NCBI GenBank assembly: GCA_040902845.1
Contig: JBBDWM010000024.1
Location: 1 to 64,000, forward strand
From: JALYNX01 sp040902845
Lineage (GTDB): Bacteria > Actinomycetota > Acidimicrobiia > Spongiisociales > ZC4RG35
Length of the DNA stretch: 64,000 nt
Direction of reading: 5' to 3'
Shown: positions 30,897 to 39,362 of the stretch, piece after piece
Layout: every line of letters starts with the position of its first letter
How positions within the stretch are numbered: position 1 is the stretch's first letter
The notes under the pieces: model-generated
What the model was told of the DNA's origin: nothing
The model's database searches: none
The model's input: the letters and a program-made list of their open reading frames with translations, nothing else
Made by a program: the position numbers and the translations under genes

Positions 30897-32629
30897 TGTT
30901 GCTTCGTATCGCCAGGGAGTACCTCAGGCCCTACAAGAAATGGCTGACCATCGTGGTGGTTCTCCAAGCGATTGGGACCATCGCCTCGCTGTATCTCCCA
31001 AGCCTGAATGCAGACATCATTGACAACGGCGTAGTGGCCGGAGACACCGCGTACATAGTCCGTGTCGGTGTCGTGATGCTGGCCGTCTCGCTGCTGCAGG
31101 TGGTCTGCTCTATCACCGCCGTCTACTTCGCAGCACGCACCGCAATGAGCTTCGGTCGTGAGCTGAGGTCATCGATCTTCCATCGGGTGGCCGAATTCTC
31201 GAGTCGCGAGGTGGCCGGATTCGGGGCGCCTTCCCTCATCACTCGAAACACCAACGACGTCCAACAAGTCCAGATGCTGGCCCTGATGACCCTCACCATG
31301 ATGGTGATGGCCCCGATCATGATGGTCGGAGGCGTGATCATGGCGCTTCGCCAGGATGTCGGCCTCTCCTGGTTGGTCTTGGTTGCCGTCCCGGCCCTCG
31401 GGGTGATAGTCAGCTTCATCATTTCCCGAATGGTCCCTGCCTACCGGGTGATGCAGAAGCGCATCGACACCGTCAACCGGGTGCTGCGGGAGCAAACCTC
31501 CGGCATCCGGGTCCTCCGCGCTTTCGTCCGGGAACCGTTCGAAACCGAGAGGTTTGGACGGGCCAATCGAGAGTTAACAGACGTCTCTGTAACGGTCGGG
31601 CGTTGGATGGCCGCCATGTTCCCCGCGGTGATCCTGGTGCTGAACGTCGCATCCGTCGCGGTGCTCTGGTTCGGCGGCATCAGGGTCGACGCCGGAGTCA
31701 TGGAGATCGGTTCTCTGACGGCCTTTCTGGCCTATCTGGTCCAGATCCTGATGTCGGTGATGATGGCGACCTTCATGCTGGTGATGGTGCCCAGGGCATC
31801 CGTCTCCGCCGACCGCATCGCCGAGGTGCTCGACACCGAGTCCTCTGTCGTGCCACCGGCCTCAGGTGTCACCGAGGTCAAAGGACGTGGCGAACTCGAA
31901 TTGCGCGGTGTTGGGTTCAGCTATCCAGGGGCGAGCCATCCGGTACTCCACGATGTCACATTCTCGGCCCGCCCAGGTCAGACCACCGCCATTGTCGGCT
32001 CCACGGGCGCTGGCAAGACAACCTTGATCAACCTCATCCCCCGCCTCTTCGACACCACCGAGGGAAGTGTCCTGGTCGATGGCGTCGATGTCCGTGAACT
32101 CGATCCCGACACGCTCTGGTCCAAGGTGGGTCTTGTTCCCCAAAAGCCATATCTCTTCTCCGGAACCGTTGCCTCGAATCTGCGCTACGGAAAACCGGCC
32201 GCAACTAAAGAGGAGATGTGGGAGGCGCTCGAGATTGCCCAGGCACGTGACTTTGTCGAGGAGATGCCAGACGGGCTCGAGGCGCCTATCTCCCAGGGTG
32301 GCACCAACGTATCTGGAGGACAACGTCAACGGCTCGCCATCGCTCGGGCGCTTATCCGCCGTCCCGAGCTCTACCTCTTCGACGATTCCTTCTCGGCGCT
32401 CGATCTCGCCACCGACGCCCGGCTGCGACGCGCTCTGAAACCGACCACGGCCGATGCCACCGTCGTGATCGTTGCCCAGCGGGTGTCCACCATTGCCGAC
32501 GCTGACCAGATCCTCGTCCTCGAGGCTGGGGTGGTTGTTGGGCTCGGTACTCACAACTCGCTGTTGGCGACCTGCCCGACATACATCGAGATCGTTGAGT
32601 CGCAGCTGAGGGCCGAGGTGGCCTCGTGA
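30896..32629 (+). CDS. ABC exporter half-transporter, subunit with degenerate Walker B
   Basis: The 577-residue protein has six membrane helices (about 15-300) and a C-terminal ATPase: Walker A GSTGAGKTT (368-376), signature VSGGQ (472-476) and Walker B LYLFDDS (Asp496, Asp497). The catalytic Glu is replaced by Asp497, and the switch His by Gln (VAQRVST). These are the marks of the degenerate partner in heterodimeric exporters such as TM287/288 and BmrCD. It overlaps the second half-transporter by 4 bp (GTGA). Substrate unknown. Confidence 0.93.
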   Translation: MLLRIAREYLRPYKKWLTIVVVLQAIGTIASLYLPSLNADIIDNGVVAGDTAYIVRVGVVMLAVSLLQVVCSITAVYFAARTAMSFGRELRSSIFHRVAEFSSREVAGFGAPSLITRNTNDVQQVQMLALMTLTMMVMAPIMMVGGVIMALRQDVGLSWLVLVAVPALGVIVSFIISRMVPAYRVMQKRIDTVNRVLREQTSGIRVLRAFVREPFETERFGRANRELTDVSVTVGRWMAAMFPAVILVLNVASVAVLWFGGIRVDAGVMEIGSLTAFLAYLVQILMSVMMATFMLVMVPRASVSADRIAEVLDTESSVVPPASGVTEVKGRGELELRGVGFSYPGASHPVLHDVTFSARPGQTTAIVGSTGAGKTTLINLIPRLFDTTEGSVLVDGVDVRELDPDTLWSKVGLVPQKPYLFSGTVASNLRYGKPAATKEEMWEALEIAQARDFVEEMPDGLEAPISQGGTNVSGGQRQRLAIARALIRRPELYLFDDSFSALDLATDARLRRALKPTTADATVVIVAQRVSTIADADQILVLEAGVVVGLGTHNSLLATCPTYIEIVESQLRAEVAS

Positions 32630-34617
32630 GCGATCGGACGATGAAGGCAACCGAACGGATCCAGGGTCAGCCCGGCCCGGGTCGAGGCCCCTTCGGCGGT
32701 GGAATGATCGGTCAGAAATCCTCAGCCTTCGGCCCTTCAGCCAGACGTTTGATGGGCCGCCTGCGACCTCAGCAGGCGAAAGTCATCGCAGTATTCGCTG
32801 CCGGAACGATGAGCGTGGCCCTTTCCGCGATTGGTCCCAAAGTCCTGGGCACAGCCACAGACTTGATATTCGCCGGGGCGATTGGCAGGAGTCTCCCGAC
32901 CGGGATCACGAAAGCAGAAGCCATCGCCGGAGCCCAGGCTTCGGGCCAGAATCAGTTCGCCGCTTTGCTCTCTGGGATGAAGGTCGTGCCCGGACAGGGC
33001 ATTGACTTCGCGGCTCTCGGCCAGGTGCTCATGGTCGTGCTTGCCCTCTATGTCGGATCGGCACTGCTCGGGTACCTTCAGGGCTTCCTCCTGAACGACG
33101 TGGTGCAGCGAACTGTGTTCCGTTTGCGCTCAGACGTCGAAGACAAGTTGAACCGGCTCCCGCTCCGCTACTTCGATCGGCAGCCCCGAGGGGAACTACT
33201 GAGTCGGGTGACGAATGACATCGACAATGTCTCACAGAGCCTTCAACAGACGATGAGCCAGCTCCTGACTTCGCTGCTGACGATCGTGTTCGTAATGGGG
33301 ATGATGTTCTACATCTCCCCCACCCTGGCGCTCATCGCCCTCGTGACTATCCCGATCACAATGGTCATCGCAGGGCTGGTCATGCGAAAGTCCCAACGGC
33401 AGTTCGTCTCTCAGTGGAGACGCACCGGCAGCCTGAACGCCCAGATCGAAGAGTCGTTCACCGGGCATTCCTTGGTCAAGATCTTCGGCCGCCAGAAAGA
33501 GGTGCAGGCCACCTTCGAGGTTGAGAACGATGGGCTATACGAGGCCAGCTTCCGGGCCCAGTTTCTCTCGGGGCTCATCATGCCGATCATGATGTTCATT
33601 GGGAACCTGAACTACGTGATCATCGCCGTGGTTGGAGGGCTTCGAGTCGCCAGCGGGACCATGAGCCTCGGCGACGTGCAGGCGTTCGTTCAGTACTCAC
33701 GCCAATTCACCCAGCCAGTCACCCAGGTCGCCTCAATGGTCAACCTTCTGCAATCAGGTGTGGCATCGGCCGAGCGGGTCTTCGAGCTGCTCGACGCCGA
33801 AGAGGAAGTTCCGGATGACCACCATCCCAGCATGGTGGGAGAAAGACACGGCCGTGTCGTTTTCGAAGATGTGTCCTTCAAGTACGAAGAGGACCGCCCC
33901 CTTATCGAGGATCTGAGCTTGAACATCGAGCCGGGCCATACGGTGGCCATCGTCGGCCCCAACGGCGCAGGCAAGACGACGTTGGTGAATCTGATTATGC
34001 GGTTCTACGAGCTCGATGAGGGTCGCATCTCGATCGACGGTATCGACATCGCCCGGCTGCGCCGGTCCGACCTTCGCTCCGGGATCGGCATGGTGCTCCA
34101 GGACACCTGGTTGTTCCATGGGACGATTCGGGAGAACATCGCCTACGGGCGGCCCAACGCGACCGAGGACGAGATCATGGAGGCGGCCCAGGCCACGTTC
34201 GTCGATCGCTTCGTCCACAGTCTCCCGGACGGTTACGACACCGTCATCGACGACGAAGGCGCAAGCGTCAGCACCGGGGAGAAGCAGTTGATCACCATCG
34301 CACGTGCCTTCCTCGCCGACCCCGCGTTGTTGATCCTCGACGAGGCCACCAGTTCGGTCGATACCCGGACTGAGCTCTTGGTCCAGCACGCGATGGCGGC
34401 ACTCCGGACCGACCGCACCAGCTTCGTGATTGCCCACCGGCTTTCGACCATCAGGGACGCCGACCTGATCCTGGTTATGGAACAGGGCCGGATCGTGGAG
34501 CAGGGAAACCATTCCGAGCTCATCGCCCTCGACGGGTCCTACGCCACTCTCTACAACTCGCAGTTCATGGGATCGGACCAGCCACCGGAGCCCGAGCCGG
34601 CGATGAAGGTGGCGTAG
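32626..34617 (+). CDS. ABC exporter half-transporter, catalytically canonical subunit with variant signature
   Basis: The 663-residue protein has a Gly/Pro-rich cytoplasmic start, six membrane helices with a long loop between the first two (about 80-130), and an ATPase with Walker A GPNGAGKTT (444-452), Walker B LDEATS (Asp572, Glu573) and switch His604. Its signature is VSTGE instead of LSGGQ. Paired with the previous subunit, one site would combine canonical Walker motifs with a good signature, and the other would be degenerate. A hairpin follows the stop. Confidence 0.93.
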   Translation: MSDRTMKATERIQGQPGPGRGPFGGGMIGQKSSAFGPSARRLMGRLRPQQAKVIAVFAAGTMSVALSAIGPKVLGTATDLIFAGAIGRSLPTGITKAEAIAGAQASGQNQFAALLSGMKVVPGQGIDFAALGQVLMVVLALYVGSALLGYLQGFLLNDVVQRTVFRLRSDVEDKLNRLPLRYFDRQPRGELLSRVTNDIDNVSQSLQQTMSQLLTSLLTIVFVMGMMFYISPTLALIALVTIPITMVIAGLVMRKSQRQFVSQWRRTGSLNAQIEESFTGHSLVKIFGRQKEVQATFEVENDGLYEASFRAQFLSGLIMPIMMFIGNLNYVIIAVVGGLRVASGTMSLGDVQAFVQYSRQFTQPVTQVASMVNLLQSGVASAERVFELLDAEEEVPDDHHPSMVGERHGRVVFEDVSFKYEEDRPLIEDLSLNIEPGHTVAIVGPNGAGKTTLVNLIMRFYELDEGRISIDGIDIARLRRSDLRSGIGMVLQDTWLFHGTIRENIAYGRPNATEDEIMEAAQATFVDRFVHSLPDGYDTVIDDEGASVSTGEKQLITIARAFLADPALLILDEATSSVDTRTELLVQHAMAALRTDRTSFVIAHRLSTIRDADLILVMEQGRIVEQGNHSELIALDGSYATLYNSQFMGSDQPPEPEPAMKVA

Positions 34618-34690
34618 GGCTTAGCCCCCTCGATCGCACTCGCTGCGCTCGTTGGCGATCGGTCCCCCGCTCCGCAGGGGGACAAGCCTT
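34617..34690. terminator. Nested hairpin between convergent ABC and exonuclease genes
   Basis: Several stems are visible: CGATCGC (34631-34637) with GCGATCG (34655-34661); GTCCCCC (34662-34668) with GGGGGAC (34677-34683); and an outer GGCTT (34618-34622) with AAGCC (34684-34688). The centre CACTCGCTGCGCTCG is itself nearly palindromic. Between converging stops this fits a two-way terminator, although it resembles intergenic repeats common in high-GC genomes. Confidence 0.7.
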
Positions 34691-34711
34691 GGGTGCGAAG
34701 CCGACCGGCAA

Positions 34712-35584
34712 TCAATCAGCCCAACGATGGACCCGGATCGCCTCGGGATCGAGGCCGATTCCCCGACAAAAGACCTCGAAATCCTCGGCCGGCACTCCCC
34801 GCCATTCCAGGTCGTCGAGAGTCTCCGCTATCGGCACATCGAGGCGAAGGGTGGTCAGCTCCCGATAGAGGAAAGCCTCTTCGATGTGCTCGCGCAGGGT
34901 TGCCGCCAGCTTGTCCGCGCTGCGCACTGTCACCTGCCAGTCGGCAGAATCAGCCGGGATCAGCTCCAGACGGGGATACCGGAACAGCATGGTGGAGGCC
35001 GATTTCGCCCCCCAGCCCGGGAGCCCGGGGACACCATCGGCGGTGTCCCCCACCAGGGCCAGGTAATCGGGGATCGACTCCGGATGGATCCCGAACTTCT
35101 CGACGACCGCAGCTTCGTCGAGGATCTTCTGCTCACGCCGGTTGTAGGTCACGATGCGATCCCCGATTACCAGCTGGCACAGGTCCTTGTCTGGAGTGGC
35201 GATGACGACCTGCTCCACATCCTCCACCCAACGAATCGCTGCAGTTGCGAGGGCGTCGTCGGCCTCGTGCTCGATGTTGCGCCACACCACGACTCCGATC
35301 GCCTCCAGGCCTTCCTCGGCGAGGGGGAACTGCACCAGCAACTCGGGATCCATGCCGGCCGAGGTCTTGTAGCCGGCGAACATGTCATTACGAAACGACT
35401 CGATCACGGTGTCGAAGCTGGCGGCCAAATGGGTGACACCAGGTTCGCGGAGAAGGGAGAGCGTCGATTCAATGATCCCGAGTGTCGCCCGAATATCGGA
35501 GCCGTCACGTGCCAGGACCGACTCCTTGCGACCGAAGTGGGCCCGGAACAGCTCATAGGTACCATCGAGGAGGTGGAGACGCAC
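34712..35584 (-). CDS. 5'-3' exonuclease of the PolA N-terminal type
   Basis: From GTG at 35584 the 290-residue protein matches the FEN/5'-nuclease domain of DNA polymerase I as a stand-alone enzyme. Metal-binding acidic clusters are seen in HLLDGTYELFR, FDTVIESFRNDMF, EHEADDALAT and ATPDKDLCQ, followed by the helix-hairpin-helix GDTADGVPGLPGWGAKSA. It should remove RNA primers or flaps. Its start overlaps, or lies within a few bases of, the start of the divergent gene at 35573. Confidence 0.9.
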   Translation of the reverse strand: MRLHLLDGTYELFRAHFGRKESVLARDGSDIRATLGIIESTLSLLREPGVTHLAASFDTVIESFRNDMFAGYKTSAGMDPELLVQFPLAEEGLEAIGVVVWRNIEHEADDALATAAIRWVEDVEQVVIATPDKDLCQLVIGDRIVTYNRREQKILDEAAVVEKFGIHPESIPDYLALVGDTADGVPGLPGWGAKSASTMLFRYPRLELIPADSADWQVTVRSADKLAATLREHIEEAFLYRELTTLRLDVPIAETLDDLEWRGVPAEDFEVFCRGIGLDPEAIRVHRWAD

Positions 35585-35905
35585 GACCCAGATCCTAAGC
35601 CCGATGAGGACGTGGACCCCTGGGACACGGTCACGTCTGAGTTCGGGTCGTTGAGTGATCGACTGAAGGACACCTATCGACGGGTGGCCGCCGACCGCGG
35701 CCCATCTGAAGACGAGATCAAAGGAGCGTTTGCAACCCTGATCGGCGCCTGGGGCCAGGTCGCCGAGTCGGTTACGGGTGCCCTGCGCGACCCGGAGGCG
35801 AGAGAGCATCTCAAGAAGGCGGCCAGCTATTTCGCCTCCGCCCTCGGCTCCACGGTCAGCGACCTCGGAGACGAGATCAAAGGTCATTCGGACGAAGAGG
35901 AATAG
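35573..35905 (+). CDS. Hypothetical acidic helical protein
   Basis: A frame of about 110 residues from GTG at 35573 starts with an acidic, Pro-rich stretch and continues as amphipathic helices (SDRLKDTYRRVAADRG, EDEIKGAFATLIGAWGQVAESV, EHLKKAASYFASALGS). An alternative GTG at 35612 would avoid overlap with the divergent exonuclease gene. Neither start has a properly spaced Shine-Dalgarno. No family recognised. It ends 20 bp before the rhodanese gene on the same strand. Confidence 0.65.
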   Translation: METHDPDPKPDEDVDPWDTVTSEFGSLSDRLKDTYRRVAADRGPSEDEIKGAFATLIGAWGQVAESVTGALRDPEAREHLKKAASYFASALGSTVSDLGDEIKGHSDEEE

Positions 35906-35925
35906 CTGAGCGCCCTGGATGGAAT

Positions 35926-36729
35926 GTGTCTGATCATCTGATCTCGACAGGCGAGCTGGTTGAAAAACTCGACGAGGTTGCCCTGTTCGATCTCCGTTGG
36001 TCACTCACCGACCCAAGCCAAGGGAGAGGGGCCTATGCGACAGGGCACATCCCTGGCGCGATCTTCGTCGATCTCGATACCGACCTGACTTCGCCACAAG
36101 GAGATGGCCGTCATCCCTTGCCCTCTGCCGCTGAATTCAGCCGAACCCTCGGCAGGCTCGGAGTTGGCCCCAGTGACGAGATCGTCGTCTACGACGACAT
36201 GGGCGGCGCCGTTGCCGCCCGGATGTGGTGGATGTTGCGCTCGATCGGCCACGAAGGTTCACGGCTCCTGGACGGCGGTCTGGGGGCGTGGATCGATGCC
36301 GGTCTGCCGGTCATCGATGACGAGACCTACCGAGGCTCCGGCGAGTACCCGGCCGTCGACGGCTTCACCGGGGTGGTGAACGTGGACCAACTGACCGGCC
36401 GCCATCTCATCGATGCCAGAGCTCCTGAGCGATATCGGGGCGAGGTGGAGCCGGTCGATCCCAAGGCCGGCCATATCCCCGGTGCGGTCAACATGCCCCT
36501 CAGTGGCAACCTCGGCCCGAAGGGTCGCTTTCTCGACCGCCTCGACCTTGTCAATCGGTACCGGGACACGCCGGTGGACACGATTGTCTCGTGCGGTAGC
36601 GGGGTGAGTGCCTGTCAGGTTGCGCTGGCCCTGGTCGTAGCCGGCCATCCGATGCCGGACGTCTACATCGGCTCGTTCTCGGACTGGTCCCGCCGTGACC
36701 TACCGGTGGCCACGGGCGACCTTCCTTGA
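35926..36729 (+). CDS. Thiosulfate/3-mercaptopyruvate sulfurtransferase (two rhodanese domains)
   Basis: The 267-residue protein has two rhodanese domains. The first (about 1-130) is inactive, with YDDMGG at the loop; the second carries the active-site Cys in SCGSGVSAC, and CRYDES-like ends such as HIPGAIFVD and HIPGAVNMP occur in each half. It transfers sulfane sulfur to cyanide or other thiophiles; the CGSGV loop favours the mercaptopyruvate type. The next gene overlaps by 4 bp (TTGA). Confidence 0.92.
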   Translation: MSDHLISTGELVEKLDEVALFDLRWSLTDPSQGRGAYATGHIPGAIFVDLDTDLTSPQGDGRHPLPSAAEFSRTLGRLGVGPSDEIVVYDDMGGAVAARMWWMLRSIGHEGSRLLDGGLGAWIDAGLPVIDDETYRGSGEYPAVDGFTGVVNVDQLTGRHLIDARAPERYRGEVEPVDPKAGHIPGAVNMPLSGNLGPKGRFLDRLDLVNRYRDTPVDTIVSCGSGVSACQVALALVVAGHPMPDVYIGSFSDWSRRDLPVATGDLP

Positions 36730-37685
36730 TCAGCCATAGGGCCCTGGAAGCCCTCGAATCGTCAGACACCGACGAGCTGCTGCGGGTGATCGACGGTTTG
36801 TGCTCGACCCAAGCCTGGGACGGTTTGGTTGAGTTGCGAACCCGGTGTCGAGAGGCAGTGGAGAGGGGCAAACAAGTGTGGGGCGTTGAGGAGCACATTC
36901 GTTATCGCCTGACTCTGGAGGCGCCACCGACCTATGCCGGAGCCGCCGTCTCCGAAGGCCAATCACGATTTGCCCTGGGGCCTCTTGGCGAGGTCGCTGC
37001 CAGCACCAAGACCTGGCAGGAGATGGAGCCTCATCTCGAGATCGGGCCCGAGCGTCGGACCCTTGCCGCGGAGCGTGTCGTCCGCGGCGAGCGAGTGGAG
37101 GAGCCGGGTCTCGACCTGCCCGGCTGGTTGGAAGACTGGGAGCCCCGCTATCAGGTGGCCACCTACAAGCGGGACAAGGTAGAGGCACCCTCACCTCCCC
37201 CACCGAATGTCTCCGAGACTCCCCTTCCCGCTGGTTTTGATCTGGTCGACGACCCTCATTCGGAGGCCGCGCTCGCCGATCTGGTTCAGCCTTGGACGGA
37301 CGAGTCCAACGGGCGTTGTCAGACCACAGCCGTGGCCGGGGACCATCTGGCCGCCATCCGCTCCCTCGGCGCAACCCTTTGTCGTGAGGCCAGCATCGGC
37401 GGCGTCGCCGGTCTGGCCTGGATGGGGTGGGCCGCGGCCTCGGGTGGGGCCCACGGCAGGCGACGCGGAGCTGCCGCCGGCCGTCAGCTGGCGTGGTGGG
37501 CGACGTCGGTCATGGCCGATCTCCCATGGCCCTGCGCGCCGGACGATCTGGGGGCGGCAGCGTCTCGGTTTGGCTGGTTCTGGTTCGACGACGGGAGCCC
37601 GGGCACTGGGTGGGCCCTGCGTCTCGCCATCGAAGACCCCGACAGCGGGCTGGCATGGGCGATCTCGGCCGTCGACCTCACCTGA
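36726..37685 (+). CDS. Hypothetical protein (unknown family)
   Basis: The 319-residue protein begins at TTG 36726, overlapping the rhodanese stop. Residues 1-60 are helical; 60-130 include a stretch resembling a DNA- or RNA-binding alpha/beta region (RFALGPLGEVAASTKTW, RTLAAERVVRGERV); a Pro-rich linker follows at about 150-165; the C-terminus is Trp- and Ala-rich (WMGWAAASGGAHGRRRG, RFGWFWFDDG) without clear membrane helices. I do not recognise the family. It ends 7 bp before palindrome P2. Confidence 0.75.
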   Translation: MISHRALEALESSDTDELLRVIDGLCSTQAWDGLVELRTRCREAVERGKQVWGVEEHIRYRLTLEAPPTYAGAAVSEGQSRFALGPLGEVAASTKTWQEMEPHLEIGPERRTLAAERVVRGERVEEPGLDLPGWLEDWEPRYQVATYKRDKVEAPSPPPPNVSETPLPAGFDLVDDPHSEAALADLVQPWTDESNGRCQTTAVAGDHLAAIRSLGATLCREASIGGVAGLAWMGWAAASGGAHGRRRGAAAGRQLAWWATSVMADLPWPCAPDDLGAAASRFGWFWFDDGSPGTGWALRLAIEDPDSGLAWAISAVDLT

Positions 37686-37691
37686 CCTCTC

Positions 37692-37740
37692 GTAATTGGG
37701 ACCCACAGGGCCGCATATGACCCCTGTGGGTCCCAATTAC
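37692..37740. repeat. Palindromic repeat, copy P2 (perfect 19-bp arms)
   Basis: GTAATTGGGACCCACAGGG (37692-37710), an 11-nt loop, then its exact reverse complement (37722-37740). On the minus strand the loop reads TCATATGCGG, matching copies P1 and P3. It fills the gap between two convergent stop codons (7 and 10 bp away), so it is well placed as a two-way terminator. Confidence 0.95.
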
Positions 37741-37749
37741 GAGGGGGCG

Positions 37750-39294
37750 TCAACCCACCACGGTCTCGATGGTGTGCCATCCGGTGGCGCCATTGGGTGC
37801 CGGGGGGACGATCTCGTCGGTCTGGAGATCTCCGTCCCCGTCGGTGGCACGCACCCGGATCACATAGGCGCCGACGGGGGCGTCCCATTCGATGGACCAC
37901 TGCCGCCAACTGTTGTCCGACAACGGCTCGGACAGCTCGGCCTCCAACCAATCGGTGCCCTCACCCAGCTGGACCTCGACCTTCGCGATCCCGCGGTTTG
38001 GCGCCCAGGCGACACCGGCGACCTGACGAGGCCCGCCGGGGATCTGCGCCCCTGGCGGTGGGGTGTCAATCCGGCTCTGGGTCTTCACCGGCGCCTCTTT
38101 CGACCAACCTCTCGGCACCCAATAAGCGTCGAAGTCATCCCAACGAGTGAGCTCGATCTCCGAAATCCACTTGGTCGCCGACACGTACCCGTAGAGACCC
38201 GCCACCACCAGTCGGGCCGGGAACCCGTGCTCGAACGGGAGCGGTTCGTCGTTCATCCCGACTGCAACGAGTGCGTCGCGGCCGTCGTAGGCGACCTCGA
38301 CCGGGAACCCGACTGTGAAGTCATCAACCGAGCGGCCGACGATTTGCTCCGCATCGGGATCGACCCCGGCCCGGTTCAGGATCTCGGTCAGCGGGACCCC
38401 GAGCCACTTGGCGTTTCCGACCAGGTTCCCTCCCACTTGGTTGGAGACACATGACAGGGTGACGTAGCGCTCCACCATCCGAAGGTCGAGAAGGTCGGCG
38501 TAAGTGATGGAGTAGGGACGGTCGACCATCCCCTTGATGGTGAGGGTCCACTCCGGAAGGTCCACTCTGGGAACGGAGAAGGCAGCGTCGATGCGGTAGA
38601 ACGCCTCGTTGGATGTGACTACGGGGCTCAGACCTGAGACCCCGAGCTCGGCCCCGGGAGGCACCGGGCCCACCGCCTGAGCCGGGCCGGGGAGAACAAC
38701 TTCGGCTCGTCCGGCGACAGCGCGCTTGGCCCGCTCCAGCAGTGCCCGGCCTGCCCCTGCGGACAACGCGGCCAACCCGAGCACCGCGCTCACACCGACA
38801 ATGAAAGAGCGACGAGAGGCATCGCGTGGTGGGTCGATGTTTTCGCTCCCGACCACCGGTGCCGAGCTCCCGAGCAGCCACTGCAATGAGACCAGACCGG
38901 TGATCGCCGCCAGACCTCCCGAGATCATCGCCATCCCGAGACTCACTGCCGGGTCACGACTCGCAGCCAGGGCGGCCAGCAGCCCAAAGCCGATGAACAC
39001 CACCATGGCGACCCCGAATTGCTTCCTGGCGACTACGCCTACAGCTGCACCCACCAGGATCACCACGAGCGTCATACCGATGAGAAGGGCCAGCTTGTCG
39101 TTGGTACTGAAGACAGATATGGCCCAGTGCTTGATCGGCTCCGGAACGATGTCGATCACCCAGTTGCCAACACCTTCGATCAGCGAGGGAAGGCTCGAGA
39201 AGATGCCGGCAGCGAGCTCGGAGACACCGAGGGCGAGGGCCGCGGCTGCGGCCCCGGACAGAGCGTCTCGGGCTCGTATCGATCTCATTGGCAT
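37750..39294 (-). CDS. Membrane-anchored molybdopterin oxidoreductase (sulfite-oxidase fold)
   Basis: From ATG at 39294 the protein has 514 residues. Four membrane helices (within about 10-143) are followed by a twin-arginine-like segment SRRSFIVG (Arg161-Arg162) with a fifth helix, then the Moco domain with the ligand Cys in YVTLSCVSN (Cys282) and a C-terminal dimerisation domain. The layout suggests Tat-dependent placement of the Moco domain outside the membrane. Substrate unknown; sulfite or sulfoxide chemistry is possible. It is divergent from tag and ends at P2. Confidence 0.88.
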   Translation of the reverse strand: MPMRSIRARDALSGAAAAALALGVSELAAGIFSSLPSLIEGVGNWVIDIVPEPIKHWAISVFSTNDKLALLIGMTLVVILVGAAVGVVARKQFGVAMVVFIGFGLLAALAASRDPAVSLGMAMISGGLAAITGLVSLQWLLGSSAPVVGSENIDPPRDASRRSFIVGVSAVLGLAALSAGAGRALLERAKRAVAGRAEVVLPGPAQAVGPVPPGAELGVSGLSPVVTSNEAFYRIDAAFSVPRVDLPEWTLTIKGMVDRPYSITYADLLDLRMVERYVTLSCVSNQVGGNLVGNAKWLGVPLTEILNRAGVDPDAEQIVGRSVDDFTVGFPVEVAYDGRDALVAVGMNDEPLPFEHGFPARLVVAGLYGYVSATKWISEIELTRWDDFDAYWVPRGWSKEAPVKTQSRIDTPPPGAQIPGGPRQVAGVAWAPNRGIAKVEVQLGEGTDWLEAELSEPLSDNSWRQWSIEWDAPVGAYVIRVRATDGDGDLQTDEIVPPAPNGATGWHTIETVVG

Positions 39295-39362
39295 CAACCT
39301 AGGGCTGCCCTTGATAACGGGTGCTAAAGCAGAAGAAACATTCAATCAAATAGGGTGGGGAC

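Noticed and set aside
34652..35572. Plus-strand open frame running through the exonuclease gene
   Set aside because: It is the shadow of the minus-strand exonuclease, whose motifs are unambiguous; only the last 110 codons from 35573 are supported.
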